From: an uncultured Halomonas sp.
GTDB taxonomy: Bacteria; Pseudomonadota; Gammaproteobacteria; Pseudomonadales; Halomonadaceae
NCBI RefSeq assembly: GCF_947493865.1
Contig: NZ_CANLTC010000002.1
Span: 186,001-250,000, forward strand
Direction of reading: 5' to 3'
DNA: 64,000 bases
Shown: piece after piece, positions 9,625-17,976 of the stretch
Numbering within the stretch: position 1 is the stretch's first letter
How the letters are laid out: each line of letters begins with the position of its first letter
The notes under the pieces: model-generated
What the model saw: only the letters and a program-made list of their open reading frames with translations
Databases searched by the model: none
Told to the model about the DNA's origin: nothing
Program-made: the position numbers and the translations under genes

Positions 9625-10545
9625 ATGCTTTACAACTACGGCTCGATCAACATCGATCATGTTTATCGGGTGTCTCATCTGGTGCGCCCCGGCGAGACCC
9701 TGTCCAGCCGCAGCTACCGGCAAGTGCTTGGTGGCAAGGGGGCCAATCAGTCGCTTGCAATCGCCAGGGCCGGGGGTCACGTGATGCACTGGGGACTTCT
9801 GGGGCAAGGCGATCACTGGGTACTCGAGACACTCTCCAGTGCCGGTGTCGATATCAGCCGTGTCGAATTGACCCTTGAAGCCAGCGGCCATGCGCTGATT
9901 CAAGTGGACGACCAAGGTGAGAACGCTATCATCCTTCACCCTGGCGCCAACCACGCCTTCACCGATGCTCAGCAGGATGCCTTGCTGGCGATCCCTGTCG
10001 CCGGCGATTGGCTGCTCTTGCAAAACGAATGCAACGCACTCGATAGGCTCATTACCCTGGCGGCGGAACGCGACTTGCTGGTAGCCTTCAATCCCGCGCC
10101 CATGGCAGCGAATGTGCTTCAATTACCCCTCGAGCGCTGTCAGCTTCTGTTTCTCAATCGCGGCGAAGCCGCCGATCTGATCGACGAACAGGAGCAGGCA
10201 CCGAGAGAGCGCTTGCTCGATGGCCTCAGGCGACGCTTGCCTGAGGTGGAGATAGTGCTGACACTGGGCCGCGAGGGCGTGTGCTATCAACACGGCGATA
10301 CTCGTTTGCAACTCGAGGCGCATCGGGTAGAGGCACTCGACACCACCGCTGCCGGGGATACCTTCATCGGTTATTTCATGGCGGCTCGCCAGCGCAATGC
10401 CAAGGTGGAAGAGGCGTTGCGTCTGGCGAGCACCGCGGCAGCATTGTGCGTGCAGCGAGAAGGCGCGGCGCCCAGCATCCCGGTTGTCGCCGAAGTCGAG
10501 GATGCAACTCGAGATTGGCCGGCGCTTGAACTTCGTGCATCTTGA
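9625..10545 (+). CDS. rbsK: Ribokinase (PfkB family)
   Basis: Ribokinase phosphorylates ribose to ribose 5-phosphate. The start is the ATG at 9625 preceded by AGGAG, giving 306 residues. PfkB signatures are present: GGKGANQSLAIARAGG near residue 35 and the C-terminal DTTAAGDTFIGYF containing the catalytic aspartate and anion hole. The neighbour downstream is a nucleoside hydrolase, which releases ribose from nucleosides. The pair makes sense as ribose salvage: hydrolase then kinase. No rbs transporter genes are adjacent. Confidence 0.85.
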   Translation: MLYNYGSINIDHVYRVSHLVRPGETLSSRSYRQVLGGKGANQSLAIARAGGHVMHWGLLGQGDHWVLETLSSAGVDISRVELTLEASGHALIQVDDQGENAIILHPGANHAFTDAQQDALLAIPVAGDWLLLQNECNALDRLITLAAERDLLVAFNPAPMAANVLQLPLERCQLLFLNRGEAADLIDEQEQAPRERLLDGLRRRLPEVEIVLTLGREGVCYQHGDTRLQLEAHRVEALDTTAAGDTFIGYFMAARQRNAKVEEALRLASTAAALCVQREGAAPSIPVVAEVEDATRDWPALELRAS

Positions 10546-10606
10546 GCGCATGTCCTGATCTGCCGTTAGCCATTCATATATCATTCACCAGCACAAGGAA
10601 GACTTC

Positions 10607-11548
10607 ATGACCACGCCCATCATTTTCGACACCGATCCTGGCGTCGACGATGCCCAGGCGATCGCCATCGCCCTGGCCCATCCGGATATCGAGTTGCTGG
10701 GATTGACCACGACCTACGGTAATGTGGATATCGACACGGCGACCAGCAATGCTCTGCTGCTGTCGGAGCTTGCCGGGCAGCAGATTCCCGTCGCCCAGGG
10801 CGCTGCTGCGCCACTGGTCAAGACCAAGCATCCCGCGCCGGCGCATATCCATGGCGCCAACGGGTTGGGTGACATCGCACTCCCCGCGGTTCAGGGCAAG
10901 GCCATGACGTCGAGCGCCGCAGAGTTCATCGTCGAGCAGGTCAATGCCCGGCCCGGAGAGATTACCCTGGTCACGGTAGGCCCCTTGGGTAATCTGGCTG
11001 CGGCGTTGCAACTCGATCCAACGATTACCGGCAAGGTGAAGCAGGTCGTGGTCATGGGCGGATCGATCAAGGAAGGCGGCAATGTCACGCCGGTGGCCGA
11101 GGCCAACATGTTCAACGACCCGCATGCCGCATCCCGAGTGCTGACGGCGGGTTGGCCCTTGACCCTGGTGGGCCTGGATGCCACTCACCGCTGTGTACTC
11201 AGCCCGGCGCACATGGAAAGGATCGCTGCCGGACAAGGGCGCCTGGGTGAAGTGCTGCAAGGCAGCTATGGTTTCTACAGCGATTTCTATCGCGAATTCC
11301 TGGGTATCGATGGCTGCTGCCCCCACGACAGCTGTGCCCTCGCCTGGCTGATGCGCCCGGAGTTGTTCACCACTGCTCGCGGGCATCTTAGCGTCGAGAC
11401 CGACGGCTTTGCCGAAGGCCAGACCATCTTCGCGCCGGAAGGCCGCCCCTTCCTGGGTGAGCGCTGGTCACAAACTCCGGTGGTCGAGGTTTGTCTTACT
11501 GCTCAGGGCGACAGGGTGGTTGAGTGGATCGTCGAGACATTGAGCTGA
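10607..11548 (+). CDS. Inosine-uridine-preferring nucleoside hydrolase (IunH/RihA-RihC family)
   Basis: The enzyme hydrolyses the N-glycosidic bond of nucleosides to base plus ribose. The 313-residue protein starts with the calcium-binding signature FDTDPGVDDAQAIAIALA (residues 7-24) and also has the GNVDIDTAT segment. The other family motifs are VMGGSIKEGGNVTPVAEANMFNDPHAA and the catalytic-site His/Asp region PHDSCALAW. AAGGAAG lies upstream of the ATG. It sits 61 bp after rbsK; together they form a nucleoside-to-ribose-5-phosphate route. Substrate preference within the Rih group cannot be assigned. Confidence 0.9.
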   Translation: MTTPIIFDTDPGVDDAQAIAIALAHPDIELLGLTTTYGNVDIDTATSNALLLSELAGQQIPVAQGAAAPLVKTKHPAPAHIHGANGLGDIALPAVQGKAMTSSAAEFIVEQVNARPGEITLVTVGPLGNLAAALQLDPTITGKVKQVVVMGGSIKEGGNVTPVAEANMFNDPHAASRVLTAGWPLTLVGLDATHRCVLSPAHMERIAAGQGRLGEVLQGSYGFYSDFYREFLGIDGCCPHDSCALAWLMRPELFTTARGHLSVETDGFAEGQTIFAPEGRPFLGERWSQTPVVEVCLTAQGDRVVEWIVETLS

Positions 11549-11567
11549 TTGACTTTTCGGAAAATTT

Positions 11568-11840
11568 TTAACCAGTCGTGAAGTTCGAATACTCACACCA
11601 GTCAATGTCTTCGGTCTGAACCTGGGTCACCTGCGCCGCGGGTGGCCCTTGCCATAGCCATTCGATGAGCTGATCAACCTTCTTATCCTCACCGCAAATC
11701 GTTACCTCTACGCTGCCATCCGCCAGATTGCTGGCACGCCCGGTGAGGCTCAACTCTTCGGCGCGTTTTTTCACGGCGTGGCGAAAGCCCACACCCTGAA
11801 CCCGGCCGCTGACGATGGCGTTAGCGCAATGCTTGCTCAT
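11568..11840 (-). CDS. acyP: Acylphosphatase
   Basis: A small cytosolic enzyme hydrolysing acyl phosphates. From the ATG at 11840 (MSKHCANAIVSGRVQGVGFRHAV), with a strong GGAAGGGG ribosome-binding site, the product is 90 residues, the usual family length. Conserved residues are visible: the phosphate-binding loop GRVQGVGFR with its catalytic arginine, and Asn in ASNLADGSVEV. It is convergent with the nucleoside hydrolase gene, with only 19 bp between stops and no obvious terminator. Confidence 0.92.
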   Translation of the reverse strand: MSKHCANAIVSGRVQGVGFRHAVKKRAEELSLTGRASNLADGSVEVTICGEDKKVDQLIEWLWQGPPAAQVTQVQTEDIDWCEYSNFTTG

Positions 11841-11949
11841 GCTGCCCCTTCCCTGTGATGACATGAACGTCATTTTTAGCATCATTGCAGGCGTTATCCA
11901 AAACCGGGAAATCACGCCCGGTATGTCTTGATCTGGAAGCAGCTTGCGG

Positions 11950-12873
11950 CTAACTCTTTGAAGGTCGATCTCGGGGTAGTACTTCCCGTTTGACCCGCAC
12001 CGCCATGTTGCGAGGCCTGATGGTCATGCCTCTTTCTTCGAGGTGCGCACGGGTCAACGCTGCGCCGAACAGCAGAATCAGCGATGAGTAGTAGACCCAG
12101 AGTAGAATCAACACTACGGAGCCTGCGGCCCCATAGGTCGAGGCTGTGGCCGTATAGGCCAGATAAGCGGCAATACCAAAACGACCGAGGGAAAACAGTA
12201 TCGCGGTAATAATCGCACCCAGCATCACATCACGCCAGCTAAGCACCACATCAGGCAGCACCTTGAAAATAGAGGCAAAGAACAGAACTACTGCCAGCAA
12301 CGAGAGAAGCTGTTCCGCTCCTCCCAATAGCCCTTTGACCCAGGGCAGCCAGCCGCTGGCAAATTGAAATACCGCCTGGACCGCTACGCCGGTAACCAAC
12401 GAAACCAGCAACACGAAGCCGATGGCCAGTACCACGGCAAGGGATAGAAGGCGACTCTTGAGGAACAGAAGTAGACCGTTACGATCCGGCCGCGGAATCA
12501 CCCCCCAGATGGTATTGAGTGAAAATTGCATCTGGGCGAAAACCGTCGTGGCCCCTATAAGCAATGCACCAATACCCAGCAGTGTCGGGAGGATACCCGA
12601 TGTCTCGATGCGCGACTGAGAAACGGCATCTTCAATGGCACTCGCAGCGCCAGGCCCCATGACCCCCGAGAGCTGAGAAACGATTTGCCCCTGGGCGGCA
12701 TCTTCACCGAGCACCAGACCAATGACCGTGACGGCGATGATGATGGTGGGCGCCAAGGAAAACAGGGTATAGAAGGCCAAGGACCCCGCATAGCTGAAGG
12801 CGTTGTGATCCAGCCAGAGTTGAACTGCGTTGCGTACGATGCGAAACCAACTGGCGATTTCATTTTTTATCAT
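11950..12873 (-). CDS. YihY/BrkB family inner-membrane protein
   Basis: The 307-residue product has about six hydrophobic segments and the YihY/virulence-factor-BrkB pattern: an N-terminal amphipathic helix, then AFSYAGSLAFYTLFSLAPTIIIAV, a central FLKSRLLSLAVVLAIGF segment and the late YAATASTYGAAGSVVLILLWVYYSSLILLFGAALT-type stretch. Function in the family is unknown (it was once mislabelled RNase BN). The ATG at 12873 is preferred because AAGGAAGAA lies 8-10 bp upstream; a GTG two codons earlier is the alternative. Confidence 0.88.
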   Translation of the reverse strand: MIKNEIASWFRIVRNAVQLWLDHNAFSYAGSLAFYTLFSLAPTIIIAVTVIGLVLGEDAAQGQIVSQLSGVMGPGAASAIEDAVSQSRIETSGILPTLLGIGALLIGATTVFAQMQFSLNTIWGVIPRPDRNGLLLFLKSRLLSLAVVLAIGFVLLVSLVTGVAVQAVFQFASGWLPWVKGLLGGAEQLLSLLAVVLFFASIFKVLPDVVLSWRDVMLGAIITAILFSLGRFGIAAYLAYTATASTYGAAGSVVLILLWVYYSSLILLFGAALTRAHLEERGMTIRPRNMAVRVKREVLPRDRPSKS

Positions 12874-12959
12874 GGTCACTTCTTCCTTGAGCCTGGCTCT
12901 TTACTTCTTCTTCACTACTACTGTTTGGTATATACGGTGCTGCATAAATAGACAATACG

Positions 12960-14198
12960 CTAAACATCATATGGCTTGTATCGACGCTCCCGAGCACGCA
13001 AGCCACTCCACAGTACCGCTAGCCAAGCTACGTACAAGACGATGCCGCTATCAAAAGCGAGAAATGTCTGCGTCAAACCGAACCCCATGTAAGCTACCGG
13101 CAGTGCCGCTCCTGCAATGGCAAAGGCGCGCAATCGAATATCTGGACTGCGCAGGCGCTTTGCAAATAAAAACAACGGCACCAGGTAGAGCGCCAATAGC
13201 GACACCAGCCCAGCTATCCCCCGCTTGAGCCAGGTATCCAGCACGTCGTTATGAACATGGTCGAATTTTTCCAGATAAGGATGAATCGTTCCTTCTTCGA
13301 TCAAGTTGTCTCGCGCCTTTAGATAATCCGACTCCCCCCAGCCTAATAACGGCCGCTCGGGGATCAGAATGAGCGCACTGCGCCACATTTCCAGACGAGC
13401 ACCCACGGAATTCGTCGGGTCTCCTTCTTCCGCAAATTCAACATAGTTGCTGTATATACCCTGTATACGCTTCTGAACGCCTAATTGAGGAACCGTATAA
13501 GCAACTATTGGCCCGGCTAAAAAGAAGATTGCCAGCCCCAACAGCCAGCGTCTGGATAAATGCTGCCCGTACCCCAGATACAATACGCCGAGCATGAGAG
13601 GAAAGCATATCCACCCTCCCCGGCTGCCGGAAAGAAAAGACCCCAGTATTCCGCAAGCCGCGCCAACCACCAGGAGAATGCACCATGCCAGCCTTCGGCC
13701 ACGGGTATTCCGGCGCAATGCCCAGCCCAGTCCCGCGAGACAGAAAAAACCCAACAACAGGCTCAGATCGCCGAATTGAATGGCATCCACGGAACCGAAT
13801 CCACTGGCACGCCTTTTGCCTTCAATGAGCGTCTGCCAACCTGCCCAGCCTCCGGTTAGCATACTGCCCAGCGCCATCCCGCTCCACATTGCCGCCGCTG
13901 AGGGTGGAAAGGCCAGCAGCAACAGCAAACCGGGAATAGCGAGAAAAACATAGACCGGACTCACCACATGCGCTGGTGACTGCCTGTCCAACCAGAACTC
14001 CAGCATGTTCACCCCCGCATAAAGCAGGAGTGTCCCGATAATCGCCCACTCCTGGCGACCCAATGCAGGTCTTGAACGCAGAATCGGCAACAGGAGGCTA
14101 CCTGCCACCAACAGCGCGGGCCCGACGAAATATCCCAGGGGAAGAATCAGCGCCACCGCGCCCAACAAAAATACTGCAAAACTTGTATAACGGATCAT
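12960..14198 (-). CDS. O-antigen ligase / polymerase-like membrane protein (Wzy/WaaL superfamily)
   Basis: A strongly hydrophobic protein with about ten or more membrane segments and the O-antigen ligase (Wzy_C) domain. A large loop near residues 245-330 contains GARLEMWRSALILIPERPLLGWGESDY and the histidine-bearing HVHNDVLDTWLKRGIAG, matching the conserved PLxGxG and H-N-x2-L pattern of WaaL/RfaL-like enzymes. It probably joins or polymerises surface polysaccharide in the periplasm. No other polysaccharide genes are adjacent, which fits a WaaL ligase or an orphan glycosyl polymerase. Starts at 14216 and 14246 are possible; 14198 has GAGAGAAAGC just upstream. Confidence 0.85.
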   Translation of the reverse strand: MIRYTSFAVFLLGAVALILPLGYFVGPALLVAGSLLLPILRSRPALGRQEWAIIGTLLLYAGVNMLEFWLDRQSPAHVVSPVYVFLAIPGLLLLLAFPPSAAAMWSGMALGSMLTGGWAGWQTLIEGKRRASGFGSVDAIQFGDLSLLLGFFCLAGLGWALRRNTRGRRLAWCILLVVGAACGILGSFLSGSRGGWICFPLMLGVLYLGYGQHLSRRWLLGLAIFFLAGPIVAYTVPQLGVQKRIQGIYSNYVEFAEEGDPTNSVGARLEMWRSALILIPERPLLGWGESDYLKARDNLIEEGTIHPYLEKFDHVHNDVLDTWLKRGIAGLVSLLALYLVPLFLFAKRLRSPDIRLRAFAIAGAALPVAYMGFGLTQTFLAFDSGIVLYVAWLAVLWSGLRARERRYKPYDV

Positions 14199-14322
14199 GC
14201 TTTCTCTCGTGTTCATAGCCTTGTGGCTCGCGCAGTGCCCGACCATAATGGCGTATCAGATTGACCGCCATGAACGACTCGCCAGATCAACAGCAATGGC
14301 AATCGCGCCGGATCCAAACCTC

Positions 14323-15393
14323 ATGCTCCATTATGATTTCGACTGCCTGGTCTTCATCGGCCGTTTTCAACCACCCCACCTTGGCCATCTGGCCGTACTG
14401 AACGAGGCGCTAAAACGCGCACGTCAGGTCATCGTGCTCAGTGGCTCTGCCTGGCAAGCCCGCTCGCTACGCAACCCCTGGCGTTTCGAGGAGCGGCACG
14501 ACATGCTGCGCAGCTGCTTCGATACTCAAGAGAACCAGCGCCTTGAAATTGCGCCACTACTGGATGCGCTCTATAACGACGATGTCTGGGTGCGTGACGT
14601 ACAGCGCAAGGTTCGCGATATTGCTCGACCTTCTCAAGGAAAGCTACCGCGTATCGGTCTTATCGGCGCCAGTCGCGGGCAATCGAGCTATTACTTGAGC
14701 CTGTTCCCGCAGTGGGAATCGGTTAGCGTTCCTTTGGTAGAGGGAATTTCTGCCAGCCGAATCCGTGAGCGCCTGTTTCGCTCCAGTGCCTCGGCGCTGG
14801 ATTATCTTTCTACCGGCGGCGCCCACGACCTCCCTCCCGGGGTGCATCGAGCCCTGAACGCCTTCCTTGATACTGCGTTCCATCGGCAGCTACTCGAGGA
14901 GCAGCATCTGCTCGAGCAGTATCGCAGCGCCTGGGCCGAGGCCCCCTATCCACCGATTTTCGTTACCGTGAACGCGGTGGTCGTTCAGTCCGGGCATGTT
15001 CTGCTGGTCAAGCGCACGGCAGCCCCGGGCAAAGGGCTATTGGCATTGCCCGGCGGGTTTATCAGCCCTCACGAGCGCTTGCTTGATGCGTGCCTGCGGG
15101 AGTTACGCGAGCGCGTGCGTCTCAAAGTGCCCGAACCCGTGCTCAAGGGTTCCCTGCGTGGCCAGCGGTTGTTCGACGAACCGCATCGCAGCTGGCGAGG
15201 ACGCACCCTGGCAGAGGCGTTCTATTTTGCCCTGCGTCCCGATCAGCAACTGCCGCGTCTAAAACCGGTCAAGGGCGGTGATAATGCGCGCTGGGTTCCT
15301 CTGGCGGATCTCGAACCTGATACCTTGTTCGAAGACCATTTCTTCATTATCCAGAACTTCCTGGGGCTACCCGCTGGCGGGCTGAGCGCATGA
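14323..15393 (+). CDS. Bifunctional NadM-type NMN adenylyltransferase / Nudix protein
   Basis: An NMNAT-Nudix fusion of the slr0787/NadM-Nudix type. The N-terminal nucleotidyltransferase domain has FIGRFQPPHLGHLAVLNEAL (GxFxPxHxGH) and the late ISASRIRERL (SxTxxR-like) motif. The C-terminal Nudix domain begins near EAPYPPIFVTVNAVVVQSGHVLLVKR and has the box G-FISPH-E-x7-RELRERVRL. Known relatives make NAD from NMN and hydrolyse ADP-ribose. The last Nudix glutamate expected in REXXEE is Arg here. The start is uncertain: ATG at 14323 matches relatives' length before FIGRF; 14296 and 14248 are alternatives, none with a clear ribosome-binding site. Confidence 0.85.
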   Translation: MLHYDFDCLVFIGRFQPPHLGHLAVLNEALKRARQVIVLSGSAWQARSLRNPWRFEERHDMLRSCFDTQENQRLEIAPLLDALYNDDVWVRDVQRKVRDIARPSQGKLPRIGLIGASRGQSSYYLSLFPQWESVSVPLVEGISASRIRERLFRSSASALDYLSTGGAHDLPPGVHRALNAFLDTAFHRQLLEEQHLLEQYRSAWAEAPYPPIFVTVNAVVVQSGHVLLVKRTAAPGKGLLALPGGFISPHERLLDACLRELRERVRLKVPEPVLKGSLRGQRLFDEPHRSWRGRTLAEAFYFALRPDQQLPRLKPVKGGDNARWVPLADLEPDTLFEDHFFIIQNFLGLPAGGLSA

Positions 15394-15439
15394 CCAGGTA
15401 GCCTTCGATTTGTGATCAATGCCTGCCTCAGGCTTCAGC

Positions 15440-16357
15440 TCAGGCCTGGAGCAAATCCCGCGGTAGCGTCATCATCTGCTTCCATAATTTCTCGGCACCG
15501 GGTTTATGCACCAGGGAACAGCGATAGAGGCGTACTTCCAGAGGAATGTCCCACTCTCCCCCACCGGCCCGCACGAATCGTCCTGCATCGAGTTCCGCAC
15601 GGATGCAGAAATCGGGAATCCAGGCCATGCCAACGCCCTGTAGTGCCATACCCTTGAGCCCTTCCGCCATGGCGGTCTCGTAGATCGTCTTCAGGCGCAG
15701 CCGTAGGGGGTCGTTTTTCAGCAGTATGCGCACGCTACGCCCGAGGAAAGCGCCTTGGGTATAAGCCAGATAGGGAATCGGCTCGTTTCCCGCCAAAGGG
15801 AAAAGCGGCTGCCCCGTTTCATCGGGTAGACAGACCGGAATCATCTTGGCATTGCCGATGGAAAAAGAGGGGAAAATTTCACTATCGAGCTGCATGGTGG
15901 CGTAGGGGTCGTGGTATCCCAACATGAGATCGCAATTCCCCTCCCGGAGCACATGGATGGCGTCGCCGACATTCATGGCTACCAAGCGGGTAGGTAGCTC
16001 CCCCACGCCTTTTTGCAACCGGGAAATCCAGCGTGGATAGAAATCGAGCGCCAATGAATGAGCGGCCACCACATCCAGGGCTTCGTTGGCGATCGAAAGA
16101 CCACGTAAATGTCCCAGACTTTCATTGAGTTGCTCGACCAGATTGCGGGCGGTGACGAGAAACAGCTGCCCTTCCGGTGTTAACCCGATAGGGGTTGTCG
16201 AGCGATCCACCAGAACGGTGCCGACTGCTTGTTCAAGGGCGCGAATGCGCCGACTGAAAGCCGGTTGGGTGACATGGCGCTGGCGAGCCGAGGCGGAAAA
16301 ACTGCGGGTACTGGCCAGGGCGACGAAGTCTTCCAGCCATTTGGTTTCAAGATTCAC
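15440..16357 (-). CDS. LysR-family transcriptional regulator (YjiE/HypT-like)
   Basis: A 305-residue LysR-type regulator with the N-terminal winged helix-turn-helix (ARQRHVTQPAFSRRIRALEQAVGTVLVDRS, residues 23-53) and a periplasmic-binding-like effector domain. The opening METKWLEDFVALASTRSFSASARQRHVTQPAFS style resembles the YjiE/HypT subgroup, which in E. coli responds to hypochlorite; this assignment is from memory of the family. It is convergent with the NadM-Nudix gene and co-directional with the cardiolipin synthase gene upstream, so its target is not evident from context. Confidence 0.85.
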   Translation of the reverse strand: MNLETKWLEDFVALASTRSFSASARQRHVTQPAFSRRIRALEQAVGTVLVDRSTTPIGLTPEGQLFLVTARNLVEQLNESLGHLRGLSIANEALDVVAAHSLALDFYPRWISRLQKGVGELPTRLVAMNVGDAIHVLREGNCDLMLGYHDPYATMQLDSEIFPSFSIGNAKMIPVCLPDETGQPLFPLAGNEPIPYLAYTQGAFLGRSVRILLKNDPLRLRLKTIYETAMAEGLKGMALQGVGMAWIPDFCIRAELDAGRFVRAGGGEWDIPLEVRLYRCSLVHKPGAEKLWKQMMTLPRDLLQA

Positions 16358-16463
16358 CGCGACTCCTGGTTCACTATTGCGGATGATGTCGGCGTTGATG
16401 ACGAGAGCCTAGGAATCAGTAGTTTACCGGATATTGGCCTGCCCATCACGTGTATCAGCAAGG

Positions 16464-17882
16464 TTATAGGATGGGTGATAACAGGTAGGCGGCACGGGAA
16501 ACGATTTTTCGCCACAATGGTCGCCGCTGCAGCTCGTCAAAAGTGACTTGACGACAGTTGGCAAAATCATGCTCGAGCATGATTCGTACATCATTGGCAA
16601 ACGAACGATCTGGAATGAACGCCGTGATCTCGAAATTGAGCCGGAAGGATCGATTATCCAGGTTGACTGTTCCGACAGCTGCTTTGTCATCATCAACCAA
16701 GATTGTCTTTTGATGTAAAAATCCTGGTTGATAACGGTATATCTTCACTCCGATCCTGAGCATATCCGGCAGGAATGAAAACGCGGAGAGAAATACGAGA
16801 AGATGGTCCGGGCGCTCAGGAATCATCACTCGCACATCGACGCCACGCAGAGCCGCAAGACGCAGAGCATCCTGAACACCCTGATCTGGCACGAAGTAGG
16901 GGCTGGTTACCCAGAAACGATACTGGGCATCGTGAATGGCATTCTGCACCAACAAGCTCGCGGTTTCCTGGCTGTCTGCTGGCCCCGAGGGAATGATCAC
17001 CACATCGTGACACTCTTCGCAAATCACACGGGGCTGCCAATCCAGCGCAATGACACTGCCTGTAGCCCAGTGCCAGTCCTCCCAGAACGCTTCCTGCAAT
17101 CCCAGCGCACTGGGCCCCGAGAGCTTGAGATGCGTATCGCGCCAAGGCCCGTGGCGAGGGTCTTCGCCGAGATACTCTACGCCGATATTGAACCCGCCCG
17201 TCCAGCCCAGCTTGCCATCGACGACCACGACCTTGCGGTGATTACGAAAATTGAGCTGAAAACGGTGCCGAATACCCCGAGACGAGTTGAACGCGCTGAC
17301 ATTGACGCCGGCCTTGCGCAGATCATTCAGATACCCTTCACCCAATCGCCGAGAACCCACTGCGTCATACAGGAAATAGACCCGTACGCCCCGCTCGGCC
17401 TTCTTCTCCAGCCGCCGTTTGAGTTCCAACCCCAGGCGATCCTGGCGAATGATGAAGAACTGGATCAGGATGTAGGATTCGGCTGCATCGATCCCTGCAA
17501 ACAAGCTATCGAACATGGCCGTGCCGTCGATCAAAAGCTCTGCACGATTACCGGTGGTCAACGGCATCTGCGCCAGGTGTTCCATGGCGCGCACGTTGCC
17601 TTCTCGGGCATCTACCAGATAAGGATCGATCAGTGGTCGATAACGGACCAGTACACGACGCAAGGCGCTGTCGCGTTCACCTCGCGCTGATACATAGCCA
17701 TAAAAACGCGGGCGGCCAAACATCCAGTAGGCTGGCAACGCTGCATAGGGGAAGGTTATCAGAGTGACGATCCAGGCAATCGCTCCCTGAGACGTGCGGC
17801 TCGACATCAATGCCAGCACCGCAGACAGCACTCCCAGAAGATGGACGAGAAAAATTCCAAGACCCAGCAGCCAGGCGGTCAT
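16464..17882 (-). CDS. cls: Cardiolipin synthase (phospholipase D family)
   Basis: This enzyme makes cardiolipin from phosphatidylglycerol at the inner membrane. The 472-residue protein has two N-terminal membrane segments (about 3-25 and 33-55) and two HKD motifs. The first is HRKVVVVDGKLGWTGGFNIG (around residue 215) and the second HQKTILVDDDKAAVGTVNLDNRS (around residue 393). Length and layout match ClsA-type enzymes. A GGGAGAGG ribosome-binding site precedes the ATG at 17882. It is isolated transcriptionally from fumarase by a strong hairpin at 17929-17959. Confidence 0.94.
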   Translation of the reverse strand: MTAWLLGLGIFLVHLLGVLSAVLALMSSRTSQGAIAWIVTLITFPYAALPAYWMFGRPRFYGYVSARGERDSALRRVLVRYRPLIDPYLVDAREGNVRAMEHLAQMPLTTGNRAELLIDGTAMFDSLFAGIDAAESYILIQFFIIRQDRLGLELKRRLEKKAERGVRVYFLYDAVGSRRLGEGYLNDLRKAGVNVSAFNSSRGIRHRFQLNFRNHRKVVVVDGKLGWTGGFNIGVEYLGEDPRHGPWRDTHLKLSGPSALGLQEAFWEDWHWATGSVIALDWQPRVICEECHDVVIIPSGPADSQETASLLVQNAIHDAQYRFWVTSPYFVPDQGVQDALRLAALRGVDVRVMIPERPDHLLVFLSAFSFLPDMLRIGVKIYRYQPGFLHQKTILVDDDKAAVGTVNLDNRSFRLNFEITAFIPDRSFANDVRIMLEHDFANCRQVTFDELQRRPLWRKIVSRAAYLLSPIL

Positions 17883-17928
17883 CGCCTCTCCCTATAGTAA
17901 CTTGCCAGTGGTTTGAACTAGCCTTAAC

Positions 17929-17959
17929 GTCGCGGCCCCACATTGTGTGGGGCCGCGAC
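17929..17959. terminator. Strong inverted repeat between fumarase and cardiolipin synthase genes
   Basis: A perfect 14-bp stem, GTCGCGGCCCCACA paired with its complement around a 3-base loop, lies 17 bp after the fumarase stop on the minus strand. There is no clear U-tract, so it may act as an RNA-stabilising or Rho-assisted 3' end rather than a textbook intrinsic terminator. Confidence 0.6.
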
Positions 17960-17976
17960 ATGCTCACATCAGCCTA

